This document shows, one piece after another, positions 1 through 9,960 of a DNA stretch of 64,000 nucleotides. Location: contig JAZGTN010000001.1 of the NCBI GenBank assembly GCA_037783415.1, forward strand, positions 806,001-870,000. The letters run 5' to 3'. The DNA is from Leptasterias polaris. Its lineage: Eukaryota; Echinodermata; Asteroidea; Forcipulatida; Asteriidae. A program made the translations under genes and the position numbers. The notes below the pieces were generated by a model. The model made no database searches, was not told the origin of the DNA, and saw only the letters and a program-made list of their open reading frames with translations. How positions within the stretch are numbered: the first letter of the stretch is position 1; each line of letters starts with the position of its first letter.

Positions 1-2
1 AA

Positions 3-1167
3 CAACTATCAAATGATGAACCTATTTCAATGTTTCATGCGAATATCAGGAGTATTGGTAAAAACTTTAATAATCTTACCCTCACGTTGAATGAAATTAC
101 TCACAAATTTCATATCATAGGGCTTACCGAAACCTGGCTGAAAAATGAACCAGATTCCTTGTTGTATCTTCCTGGCTATAAAATTGAATTTAAAAATCGA
201 CCAAATCAAAATGGGGGTGGCGTAATGTTATACATCAAGGACTCCGTACTATATAGCCTACGTCATGACCTATCCGTCCGATCGGATTATTATGAATCAC
301 TTTTTTATTGAAATCCGATCGAAAAATACAAAAAATATCATAGTTGGTTTGATATACAGGCCACCAGGTATGAATCTTGCTTCATTCACGGAAGATCTGT
401 CCGTTATTCTTGGAAAAATTGCATTAGAAAATAAAACTTGCTACCTACTTGGTGATTATAATATGAATTTATTAAATTATGAAACCCATGTCCAAAGTAA
501 CGAATTTCTAAATGCATTGTATAGCCATGCTTTCCGGCCAACAATCGACAAACCCACCAGAATCACATGTAATACAGCAACGTTGATAGACAATATTTTT
601 ACTAATAGTGTTGAATCTCACTCAACTGGAATTCTATTATCTGACATAAGTGATCACCTGCCTATTTTTATGTTTGGACCAAATCTTACAACAAGTAAAG
701 AAAAACAAGCGTTTTATTGGAAAAGAAACATTTGTGCTTCAAATATGGATAGTCTTAAAAACGAATTAGCTGATGTTGATTGGAACTCGGTACTGCTAGC
801 AGATAATATTGATGGGTGTTACACCAGTTTTATACAGAAACTAAATTATCTCCTCGATACGTGTACACCGTACAAGAGATTCAGATCATGTAAAAACATC
901 ATTGTCAACCCATGGATGACAACGGGTCTGCTAAAATCTATCAGACGTAAACGTAGGTTATATAAAAAATATCTTAGTAATCCTACAGAGTCAAACAAGC
1001 GCAAATTTGTAATATATAAGAATAAACTTACAAATGTCATTAGAACTGCCAAGAAAAATTACTACACCATGATGTTTAACAAAGAAAAAAATTGCTTAAC
1101 GAATACGTGGAAACTTATCAACAATATTCTCAAAAATGCTAAAAATGATTTTTTTTTTTTTATCTAA
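3..1167 (+). pseudogene. LINE ORF2 N-terminal part: AP endonuclease domain
   Basis: Family role: the endonuclease nicks target DNA to prime reverse transcription. The frame is open from the window edge and contains HANIRSI (catalytic Asn region), LTETWL (catalytic Glu), GLIYRPPG, LLGDYNMNL (the GDxN motif), TLIDNIFTN and SDHLPI (catalytic His), all in family order. The frame changes at the six-T run 301-306, where the codons for ESLF meet IEIR; a single extra T explains it. After the endonuclease there is a basic linker (residues RRKRRLYKK and following) that ends in NAKND before a T-rich tract. The insertion that follows separates it from the RT half. The N terminus lies outside the window. 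Confidence 0.85.
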
Positions 1168-1180
1168 ATATTTTTGTTCC

Positions 1181-1198
1181 GGGGGGGGGGGGGGGGGG
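1181..1198. repeat. G18 homopolymer
   Basis: An uninterrupted run of 18 G near the left edge of the inserted element. The length may be unreliable in the assembly. It could form G-rich secondary structure on the + strand. Confidence 0.9.
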
Positions 1199-1793
1199 CT
1201 GCCTGTTTCGTCGAAGTGTAATGTGAGAATTAATACCAAAAATGGTAGAGGGGTTCCTTGAAGTGTTTATGCCTGGGATGCTGTCGTTTCTGGGGGTTGA
1301 GTGAGGCAGTGGTTTTTATTGCGCGTGATGATGGACTCGATGTTTGAGAGACGGAGAGCACATGGGGTCTCTCTTCGCTGTTTTCTCGTGGCCTCGGTGG
1401 CCAGTTGGGCTGAAGTTTTTACGGGTTTGTTGTTTCATGTGTGTGGTTGATCGCACTAAGCATGAACTTTGTTTGCGACTGTTTTGTCAGCTACCAATCC
1501 TGTATAATTCCTTTAAGGGGTGGTAAATTTTTTAATCTTTGTTATTTTAAAATTTATTTTCTCTTGATGTACTTTTATACAGTAAATATTTTGTAATTTT
1601 ATATGTAAATACTATTCATGTCTATTTTTATATTCATATATTTTTGTTCCTTGTGCAATTGTAGCCAGTGGCATCGGAGTTGAAGGTTTTCGAGTCACAG
1701 TTGTTTAGTTAACTTTTTTAATTCCAGGCATGTACCATTGGCTTTTTGTTTTGTCTTGTTTTTTCTGTTTTTGTTTGTACTTTTGATATGCCG

Positions 1794-1797
1794 AATA

Positions 1798-1823
<26 letters not shown>
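1794..1823 (+). repeat. (AAT)n microsatellite tail
   Basis: About ten AAT units directly before the LINE sequence resumes. Its position at the 3' edge of the insertion suggests the tail of a retroposed element, not an independent microsatellite. Confidence 0.85.
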
Positions 1824-1825
<2 letters not shown>

Positions 1826-1828
<3 letters not shown>

Positions 1829-3344
1829 GAACAAAAACAAATCCCAGCCTCCTGTTTCTTTCAAGGTAAACAACTCCAATATTGTAGACCCCGAAACAAT
1901 TGCTGATCAGTTCAATAATTTCTTTACAAATGTTGGCCCCGAGTTAGCTCAGAAGATCCCTCGATCCAATTCAGACCCACTAGATTATATTAGTGATGAC
2001 TTCCCAGATTCTTTGTTCCTGACCCCAATAACAACTGAAGAACTTTGTGATTGTATTAATAAACTTCCAAGTAAAAAAAGCAAAGGGCATGATGAGATCG
2101 ATCATCAAGTTATAAACGACATAGCACCGTACATCCTAAATCCTTTGGCAAACATTTTTAACCGCTCCTTCGAAACAGGGAAAATACCTGACGATTTGAA
2201 AATAGCTAAAGTAATTCCGATATATAAAAATGGCGATCCATCTCTTGTTTATTTTTGGATCTCTCAAAAGCCTTTGACACAATAGACCATTATATTTTGA
2301 TCAGTAAACTAAATAAATACGGAATTAGAGGAATTGCTTTGGATTGGTTCAAAAACTATTTAAGTGACAGAAAACAGTATGTGGTATGGCAAGATTCCAA
2401 GTCTTCTTTTGCACCAATCAGATGCGGAGTTCCTCAAGGTTCAATACTTGGTCCTATACTCTTTCTGATTTACATCAATGACATTTGTAACTCTTCAAAA
2501 ACACTCTCTTTTATCTTATTTGCGGACGATACAAATGTTTTTCATAGTAGTAATAACTTACTCGAGGCAACTGACACGGTTAACAGACAACTATGCAAAA
2601 TCTCAGAGTGGCTTAAATGTAATAAACTATCAGTTAATTTGAAAAAGACACAATGCATGTTGTTCTCCAATGGTAAGGTAGATAGGAATATCAGTGTTTA
2701 CTTAAATGACACACAAATAGAACAAGTTGATACATGTAAATTTCTAGGCTTAGTTATTGATAGTAAACTTTCTTGGAAGCAACATTGCCAAAAAGTCCTA
2801 ATGTCACTTTCTCGGAACCTTGGTATTATACGAAAACTAAAACACGAATTACCTTCAGCTATCTTATTCTCAATTTACAATACCCTATCCTTGCCTCACC
2901 TTCAATATGGTATTTTAGCGTGGGGTAACACCTACCCTTCCTATATTAATAAAAATTGTATATTACGCAAAAGAAAACACTTAGGGTAATAAATAACTCC
3001 AGATTCACAGAACCTTCAGCACCACTGTTTAGCAAGTATAAAGTCTTGTCTGTGTTTGACTTATATAAATACCATCTTGGTGTATTAATGTATAAATTTG
3101 AAACAAACAAGCTACCCAAAGCTATATATTCGTTATTTAACAAAAACTCGGATATTCATTCTCATAATACAAGGTCAGCATCAAACCTTCATCACCATCA
3201 GGCTAGAACATCTCTTTATCTACTGTTAGAAATCAAGGACCTGTACTGTGGAACCACCTCAAACCATTGCCTATCTTTAGATCAGTGAAGCATTTTTAAA
3301 AATACCTTAAAACATTGCTGTTGACGAATTATACTGATAATTAA
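1826..3344 (+). pseudogene. LINE ORF2 C-terminal part: reverse transcriptase, palm deleted
   Basis: Role in the family: target-primed reverse transcription of the element RNA. The frame resumes after the insertion and reads the pre-RT region (ADQFNNFFTNVGPELA) and the RT fingers ([24 protein letters not shown]). Immediately after KNGDPS the sequence jumps to [12 protein letters not shown] in another frame. The segment that normally carries the NYRPIS and FGFR-type motifs, about 70-85 codons, is missing. Downstream are [13 protein letters not shown], the catalytic FADDT (2519-2533), the [12 protein letters not shown] region and FLGLVID. Frameshifts occur at about 2950-2960 and again at about 3225 and 3290-3300. 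The natural stop appears to be TAA at 3342-3344, in the frame ending LLTNYTDN. Confidence 0.85.
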
Positions 3345-3700
3345 GTTCCCAAATATATACTATACTTTAGTGTCATCACTGATATTTCTTTGGCCAACTC
3401 TTTGCCCTTCCTCTCCCTTCCCCTGTATAAATGTAATTTATTTCCTTCGTAATTTTATCAATGTCAAACTATTCGTGAATATTTATATGAATGTATTAAT
3501 AACTGTCTTTTATTCTTGTTATTTTTCTTTCCAACCAAATGTTTTTTACTTGATAACATTCGGCATGTTGTGTATATGTATTAATTTAATAACTAAATTT
3601 ATAATTATTGGGTTCCGGGTCTTGTGTAAGCTTATGCTTTTTACCTGGATCCCTCGTGTCACATGTACGGCATTTTAAAGAGAAGAGGCTGGAAGACTCT
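3345..3700 (+). other. LINE 3' untranslated region
   Basis: AT-rich non-coding DNA between the LINE stop codon and the start of the candidate LTR. It contains the stem-loop at 3610-3653, typical of the 3' recognition region of CR1/L2-like elements. The short open frames in it overlap this UTR and have no recognisable domains. Confidence 0.6.
3610..3653 (+). other. 3'-terminal stem-loop of the LINE
   Basis: GGGTTCCGGGT (3610-3620) pairs with ACCTGGATCCC (3643-3653): eleven pairs with one T-T mismatch and one G-U wobble. The loop contains the palindrome TAAGCTTA. In CR1/L2-type LINEs a 3' hairpin is thought to be recognised by the element's own RT; that role here is inferred from position. Confidence 0.6.
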
Positions 3701-4424
3701 TGTTGTGTTCATGAATTCACCCCATTTTATTTTGCACACCACAGGGAATGGTTAAAGCTGACGCGGGTGAAAACTAAAGATAACAAATACATAAATACAA
3801 CGTTAAACAACACATACAATAAGTACACAATAATAAATAACTTTAGAAGAAAAAATGGAACGAGTGCGTAATAGCAATAAAATGAAATAGCATCAAATAT
3901 CAAGCGATTTACTGAAACCTAATAGAGCGAGACCCAAACATAAAGTACTCCAGAATATACCCAATACTTTAACCTCAACAAAATTGACTTAGCACAAACA
4001 AAAACTTACAATCGTTTCCGGGGAACTCACGATTCCGACCATACACATGGGAATCAATAAATGAAGATTGGCGGTTTACTGCGGCATTCTGGGGTAGGGA
4101 GTTGACTACAAAAAACTTACAGGAACAGAACCAAAAATAACTCGAACTGAACTGAACGGAAGCTAGAACATAAAATGACTCGAACTGAACTGAACGGAAG
4201 CTAGAACATAAATGACTCTAATGCTCCCGCAAACGGTTTTGCTAAGCAGCCAGCGCCCACTACGAATAACATACGATGCATACCGGGCATTCCAATGTGC
4301 TTAGATACAAAGTAAATACCGGAAATGCCATGATTACAATAAAGAAAGGGGGAGGGCGGACAGGAAATATGAGGAGAACCAAAGAAAATATTTGTTACAA
4401 AAATGCTTATCAATGGAGATAACA
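3701..4424 (-). mobile_element. Candidate LTR (3' or solo), minus strand
   Basis: Read on the - strand, the block starts TGTTATCTCC at 4424 and ends ...CACAACA at 3701, so the ends are TGTT/AACA. It is preceded on that strand by a purine run that looks like a polypurine tract (4425-4434). An AATAAA-type signal lies close to its 3' end (about 3724-3732). It contains a 38-bp tandem duplication. No internal coding region of a matching element was recognised to the right. The five-base flanks do not match, so it is more likely one LTR of a broken element than a clean solo LTR. Confidence 0.45.
4141..4215 (+). repeat. 38-bp tandem duplication
   Basis: Positions 4141-4178 are repeated at 4179-4215 with one missing A in the second copy. 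The unit begins CTCGAACTGAACTGAACGG. It lies inside the candidate LTR, where direct repeats in U3 can act as duplicated promoter elements; that role is only a guess here. Confidence 0.9.
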
Positions 4425-4434
4425 CTCCCCCATT
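4425..4434 (-). promoter_or_regulatory. Candidate polypurine tract
   Basis: On the - strand AATGGGGGAG sits directly before TGTT of the candidate LTR. This is the usual arrangement of a plus-strand primer site and 3' LTR. It supports the LTR call but is short and could be coincidental. Confidence 0.4.
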
Positions 4435-5715
4435 GAATGGATCACATTCAAATACATAATAAAATTATCACAAGCAATTAAACGGATCGCTTGGGGTGAC
4501 AAATAAACATACTAAAGTTACACTACAATACTCATTACACATTATCAATTGAAATACACTAACATTAACTAACAAGTATAATCTGAAATAATAAGATATT
4601 GATTACAACAAATGTCAATGTCAATATGGGTCAATACCCTAATAACAAAATTATCAATCACCATAATATGCAATGCTTATTAATAAATCAATAATCATAA
4701 TGATGAACTAGACTTAACGTGTTTGTGACAACAAACACTAGGTGTTCGGGTATCGCTGGTGGGCTCACTGCTGTTTTAATGCGTAAGCTATATCATTGAA
4801 TCGCTGAAAACAATCCTGATAGCTTTTGAAATATTAGAGAAAGTAAAGTATAAATAGGTTACACAAGAAATAAAGGGCTGCTAAAATGTTTAGAAATTTT
4901 ATAAATAACAACCTTTTGTTTAGCCAAATTTGAAAACCTATGACATCATTATGAAGTTAGAAAGTTTTTAGCGAGACATAGGCATTTAAATATGTGCCTA
5001 GTGGAAAACAAAGATTAACTTAGAAAGTAAGTTTATTTATTTTTCGATGGTTATCGATTTTGTATTGATACAAAACCACACTATACATGTTGACATTATT
5101 AGGTTACAATTCAGAAAAGTTTTTAACAGGGTTTCAAATCCAATGAGGTGGATACGCGGTTCAGGAAACATTGATTGTTCAATACAAAAACACTGATGAT
5201 GATGTCGCTAAAATAAGTCAAGCAAGTTCTGAGCTGGCAGTTGTATTATTTAAAAAGCTTAATTTGCTTGATTTTTGGATATTGATTTTCCTACAGAACA
5301 GTTTGTTAATTTTTAAACTATTGAAAGGGCACTTGTTTTAAATCATAATGCAAAACGAAGGCAAATCATGAAGACGGCAAATCTAAGCCTCTCTTGAATT
5401 TTGACTTATAACATAATGATTTATAAGTTCTATTTCTACCTGTATGGTGCATCATACAGGAAATGAGGAATGCAACACAACAACACGTGGAAAATCTGTC
5501 ACTGGATCCAAGACCATGCCGGTGGATGTGCTGTATTCTGAAGAAGAAAAAAACAATATTACAAAATAAGCAAAGTATGACTCTAGGAAAATTAAGTCAA
5601 GCTGAAACTGTTAAAATAAACAAAAATCAAGACTTAAAACGTTTCATATTTATATAATAATACTACTAATTTATTTAATTTATATTGCGCTCTCTCAATG
5701 ACCAACCTGTTCAAA

Positions 5716-5728
5716 GGGGGGGGGGGGG
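5716..5728. repeat. G13 homopolymer
   Basis: Uninterrupted run of 13 G in otherwise AT-rich DNA. Confidence 0.9.
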
Positions 5729-6614
5729 TCAAAACAGTAACAACATTCAAACTTAGGAAATTGCACAAGAAAAGGTTAGTGGAAGGTGCACATATTGTTT
5801 TGAAAGTGAACAACTTATAAACAAAACCTACTTTACTTAACACAAACGTCATCAAAGTTGCCGACAAACATTCTTCAGTCGGACCATTTTCTGACTTTAG
5901 TGACACAGCCAACAATCATACCAATCCCCCATTGCCCAATTCTACTCCTCGACGATCACACTAAACGTTCTTTAGTTTTAAAAACATCACCAACGCCACC
6001 ACTTGATGATAAAAGATAAACTTTATAACATAACTGTGCATTAAATAAATACTCATTTTGAAAAGCAATGATTTTCACACAAAGCTTACCGTTTTATCAC
6101 CGTGTGGCACCGATATAGCATCGATAAACACTGCCGTGGACGCCGTCCGAAACACCCATTCATGAGCTGATGTCAAGTCTCTGCTTCTCGGTGTTTGATA
6201 AACACATAACCAATGTTCGTCTTTTTCTGCTTGCATTTTCTCAAACAATTACAAGTCATACGAATCACTGAAGCAGGTGGTCATCTCAGTAAAACTTCGT
6301 CTTCAATTCCATATTGATCATTAAGCCATGAGAAGGGCGAATAGGGGAACAATTAGACGCTGAATATAAGCGGTATTTAGATCTATAATCTTAATAGTAC
6401 GCCATTGATAATCTTGAACTACGTTGTACATACGGTAAAGGCGCTTCGCCGCTCGCGCTGGTCTTTTTTCGTGCGTGATATCCGGGCCGGGGGTGCCGCG
6501 GTGCGCCTTGACTAAAGGCTAGCTTCCCGCCACATGAAACAACAATGACGACACTGAACTGCAGCTTGCATCAGTTTCAACGTTATGTGTACATAATGTT
6601 TTGTCAATCAAAGT

Positions 6615-6630
6615 GGGGGGGGGGGGGGGG
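6615..6630. repeat. G16 homopolymer
   Basis: Uninterrupted run of 16 G. With the other long G and C runs in the first 10 kb it suggests a genome where such runs are common, or local consensus error. Confidence 0.9.
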
Positions 6631-7470
6631 TACGAATGGGTAGTTGCTCTTCATTGTCCGGTTTTGACCATATATTAAGGTCAAAATGTTGTCATGTCTG
6701 TGTTCAGAAGTTTGAGCACGACTAACGTTCTACACCCTGATACAAAAATTATGCTGAAATGATCAGTAGTTTTAAAGATATATATAAGATAGGATAATAA
6801 GAAATTTTCAACTTCCGATTTTAACCGGAAGTAAGTTCAAATGTTGGACGGGTTCTGTGTAGCGTTTGTCGAACTTTAAATGAGCTATCCGATGATGTGT
6901 AGATTATAAAAAACAAACAAATGGTTCATGAGTTATGCTTTTTACAAATATTAAACTTTGATTTATTATAATTCGATGCCCGATGACGTCATCATGACGT
7001 AAATAGGTTTGTGTCGTCTTGATAGTGAGGTTCAACTATCTGTTGAGTTTCATTGTTCAATTCAATCTCAATCTTGAGTTATTCCGTAGATAAGCTCGAA
7101 AGTGTTTTTTTGAAGGACAACAACGAAGGCGAACTTCGACCTAGGGTAACGACCCGGAAGTTAAGGTCATGTGAATTTGGCGTTAACTTTTCAAATGTTG
7201 CCCGTATCTTGATCTATCATATGCCCAAATATAAATACTGTAGTTGTAATATTCAGAGACATACAGGCATTGGCATGAGGGCACTTTTCGAGCTAAAATG
7301 GCTTGTAACTTGACACCTGATGACGTAATCGTGACGTCACAACTTACTCGGCTTCTCCTAGTTATGTTCTAACTTCACATGAAGTTTCAAGTTGATCAAA
7401 GATTCGGAAGTATGCGTTTGCTTGCGGACAAAGCTCACTGAGAAGAATAAGCAAAACAAAGAAGAAGAAA

Positions 7471-7614
7471 ACAAAGAGTTGTTCGGTCTGTAGACCGAAC
7501 ACCTAAAAAAAAACCGAACAATAACAAAGAGTTGTTCGGTCTGTAGACCGAACACCTAAAAAAAAAAAACGAACAATAACAAAGAGTTGTTCGGTCTGTA
7601 GACCGAACACCTAA
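7471..7614. repeat. Palindromic minisatellite, three copies of 53-55 bp
   Basis: Copies start at about 7471, 7524 and 7579. Each contains the perfect inverted repeat GTTCGGTCT-GT-AGACCGAAC (9-bp arms, 2-bp spacer), followed by CACCTAAAAAA and a shorter CGAACA. Copy length varies only in the A run. The first copy is preceded by a GAAGAA-rich stretch. Each arm pair could form a stable hairpin or cruciform, or be a dimer-binding site. Confidence 0.9.
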
Positions 7615-7685
7615 TTACATCCGACTCTACGACAAACTAACACCGTAATTAACACAGATGCCAGGAAGGAATTTATTACGCCCTA

Positions 7686-7985
7686 TCAGGAGTAATTACA
7701 CATTTTAACAGCATCACCTGGAATGGCCGACTCTAATAAAACTATCTTAGTTATCGGACGGACAAGCTCTGTGGTTCTTGTTTTAACCTCTACTGATCTG
7801 ACCAGACCATCTCTACCAGTAGTTATAGCAATCACCCGTGCCAAAGGCCAGAGGTTCCTAGGAGTCATTTCATCCGCTATAAGTACTAAGTCACCAACAG
7901 CTAAACTATCTGTAACCTGGAACCATTTCGATCTTCTCTGCAATTCTGGCAAATACAACCTTAGCCATTTACGCCAAAATTATGT
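7686..7985 (-). pseudogene. BEL/Pao retrotransposon pol C-terminal fragment (DUF5641-like)
   Basis: On the - strand the frame reads FWRKWLRLYLPELQRRSKW, then VGDLVLIADEMTPRNLWPLARV, GRDGLVRSVEVKT and LVRPITKIVLLE. This is the conserved block at the end of BEL/Pao integrase regions (the DUF5641 family). In the family it follows the integrase catalytic core and helps bind DNA or the intasome. Upstream on this strand there is a stop at about 7986, so only about 100 residues remain; integrase core, RT and protease are missing. The frame ends naturally with a short tail and a stop at 7686. No matching LTR was found close by. Confidence 0.8.
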
Positions 7986-8045
7986 TATTTCTGTTATTGT
8001 TAAATATGCATTGTTTATCTGTTCTTGAGAATATGATACAAAATA

Positions 8046-8071
8046 AACCAAACCAAACCAAACCAAACCAA
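8046..8071. repeat. (AACCA)n microsatellite
   Basis: Five consecutive units of a 5-bp motif following an AT-rich segment. The layout resembles the 3' tail of a small retroposon. Confidence 0.85.
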
Positions 8072-8700
8072 GAGACTGCTATGTACAGCAGTAAACATCC
8101 CATGGCAAGACCACATAACACATCATCAGATCTACAGAAATATTCCAAAGGTATCGCAGGCCATACTCCAAAGGTGACTGAGATTCAGTGGGCACAACTG
8201 AAGAAGCAAACTAGAGATGGCTCAACTAGTTTTACTTCTGGAGCCTCAACATGGTAAGAGATCAAGAGGGCGTCCTGTAACAATTTTGTTGTGGACTGCC
8301 GGAGCGTGACTCTGGTATTAATCGCCGTGACCTACCAGCAATCAAGGAGCAAAGAGCTGCTGTCAGCAATGTCAGAGTTCTCCTGATTTGATGATGGTGA
8401 TGTCAGCAGTGAAGAAGAAATTCATTGGGTGAGTACAAGCAAATAGATTTAAATACTTAAATATACAAATTGTAATACTCACTACTGGTTTATAATTAAA
8501 AAAACAAAACAATATATAGGTCACTTTAATTCAGTATAATGTCAGCAACTGTGAGCAAGACAATACACAAAACCAACTTTTGAAAACTTAAAAGCGTGAG
8601 TATTGTTCCTTCAAAACAAGTTATGGGGTCGATCTTTTTATTTATTTATTTAGTTTCATATTTCAGGCCTTGAACTAACCCCTGGCACCCACAGCAACTG
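8072..8700. other. Unassigned DNA
   Basis: A weak coding-like segment lies at about 8075-8390. One frame reads KRSRGRP at about 8254-8274, and another ends RRDLPAIKEQRAAVSNVR before a stop near 8390. This might be the C terminus of a decayed retroelement or host-derived sequence, but I do not recognise the family. The remainder is AT-rich without features. Confidence 0.3.
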
Positions 8701-8762
8701 CTGTGGTGCCCTGTGCTTTAGCTGGGGTGCCCTGTGCTTTTGCTGTGGTGCCCTTTGCAAAG
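8701..8762. repeat. 21-bp minisatellite, three copies
   Basis: Units at 8701-8721, 8722-8742 and 8743-8762 share CTGTGGTGCCCTGTGCTTT with a few substitutions; the last unit has CCCTTTGCAAAG. Confidence 0.85.
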
Positions 8763-9960
8763 TTCCAATAGGGTCATTCCACGCCAACTCACCTAAAATT
8801 TTACAAAATTGACTGTGACCGACTCGGATTGTTTTCTTAATTTTTTTAAAGAATCCACTACAGGTGTTATGAACACACGCCAACAATTTTCAGCCAATTC
8901 TTTTTGGTTTTTAAGATACCACCCCTTCAACAATGTAGCCCTGCCCATTTTTTCACCCCAAATGTTGCATCGGTGAGTTTTGGGCAATTTCAGAGGCCCA
9001 TATCTCAAAATCAAGATAAGATATACCCCTGATAATTAATATTTATGATGACTGGTGCCCAAATTATCAAAATCTACTGTCACAATGGGTATACAAAATT
9101 TACTTTTTGTGTAATGGGTCCCCAAAAATCTTAAATTGTACTGACGTGAGGGACTTTTTGTAAATTTTGAACCCCTCTTGTGCCCACATAAAATGTCAGT
9201 TTGCTTTTATATGACATATGGGTAATGTCTAGGTACATGTACATATGAGTGCCCCCAAGCAAGGAAAGACCAATCACAGATTCACTGGGTGTTTGGCAGG
9301 GGTGGAAATGTGGGCCCAGTGTTGAAAACGTCCAAAATACCCCTTCATTCTATTGGTTTTTTGGAGGCGTGGCAAATTACTCAAGGACTTAACAATTTTG
9401 TATCTGCAAACACTGTATCTGGGCTCTGTCTGTAAGAAAATTCATCTTGGTCTTTTAAATTCTTCATGGTTAAATAAAATATTTTGTAAGATGCGTTTTT
9501 CGCATTTTTTTTAGTTTAAGTCATTTTTTGTAGTTTAAGTCAACACTGTAGCCCCCCCCCCCCCAGTCTTTTTGGAAAAGTTTGAAGTTAAATTTATCCT
9601 TCGATTCACATACCCTGAGTGTATCCATGCTACTCAGACTAATGTTTATGTAACCGATGTTTAATATTGCCCCAAAACAGAGTTTATTAGACATTCAATT
9701 GGCCTAATTACGCATACCATAATGTACACAATATCAACAAGGTTGTGATTCCTATACCAAATAACTTCTGACTGTGCATACATGTAGGTCCAAACTAGGT
9801 CCAAATCCATTTAAGAAGTTTTGGTTACAAGTCCAGTGTATTGCAATCATAGTGTCAATTGTGATACTATGCATATGGTCAGCTACATAAGCCTTGATTG
9901 AGAATGGCCACAAAGAAACAGTAACTGGAAATTTAAACAACTGAATTGACTGTGGAGAAC
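8763..9960. other. Unassigned non-coding DNA, possible dispersed repeat
   Basis: No convincing open frame. The segment from about 8770 (GGTCATTCCACGCCAACTCA) to about 9180 has the look of a dispersed repeat, but I cannot assign a family. A C13 run occurs at 9552-9564. From 9565 to 9960 I see nothing. Confidence 0.4.
9552..9564. repeat. C13 homopolymer
   Basis: Uninterrupted run of 13 C. Confidence 0.9.

Larger units (their letters stand above)
1168..1823 (+). mobile_element. Insertion within the LINE, with (AAT)n tail
   Basis: The LINE protein frame stops making sense at about 1150-1168 and resumes at about 1826, so this block of roughly 650 bp is foreign. It ends in an (AAT)n run at 1794-1823, the kind of 3' tail seen on some non-LTR retroelements, which suggests a 5'-truncated element in + orientation. 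Near its left end lies an 18-G run. A 60-codon open frame (1344-1526) matches nothing I know. The 13-bp string ATATTTTTGTTCC occurs both at the left edge (1168-1180) and inside (about 1638-1650). I could not identify a clear target-site duplication. Confidence 0.55.
1..3700 (+). mobile_element. Decayed non-LTR retrotransposon, Jockey-superfamily (CR1/L2/Rex-like)
   Basis: The element runs off the left edge of the window. It encodes an APE-type endonuclease followed by a reverse transcriptase, the ORF2 order of CR1/L2/Rex/Jockey-type LINEs, and ends in a 3' UTR with a stem-loop near 3610-3653. It is not functional: it has a 1-bp shift in a T run at about 300-306, a foreign insertion at about 1168-1823, an internal deletion at about 2250 and frameshifts at about 2955 and 3225-3300. 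The end at 3700 is inferred from the start of a candidate LTR at 3701. Exact clade is uncertain; the FADDT active site and the spacing of the endonuclease motifs favour the CR1/L2/Rex group. Confidence 0.85.
4435..7470. other. Non-coding stretch, no gene recognised
   Basis: AT-rich DNA with stops in all frames apart from short open frames without recognisable domains. It holds two long G runs (5716-5728 and 6615-6630). A GC-rich patch lies at about 6435-6530. From about 6650 to 7440 the composition changes and palindromic TGACGTCA sites appear at 6984-6991 and 7332-7339, probably marking a dispersed repeat I cannot name. Confidence 0.6.
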
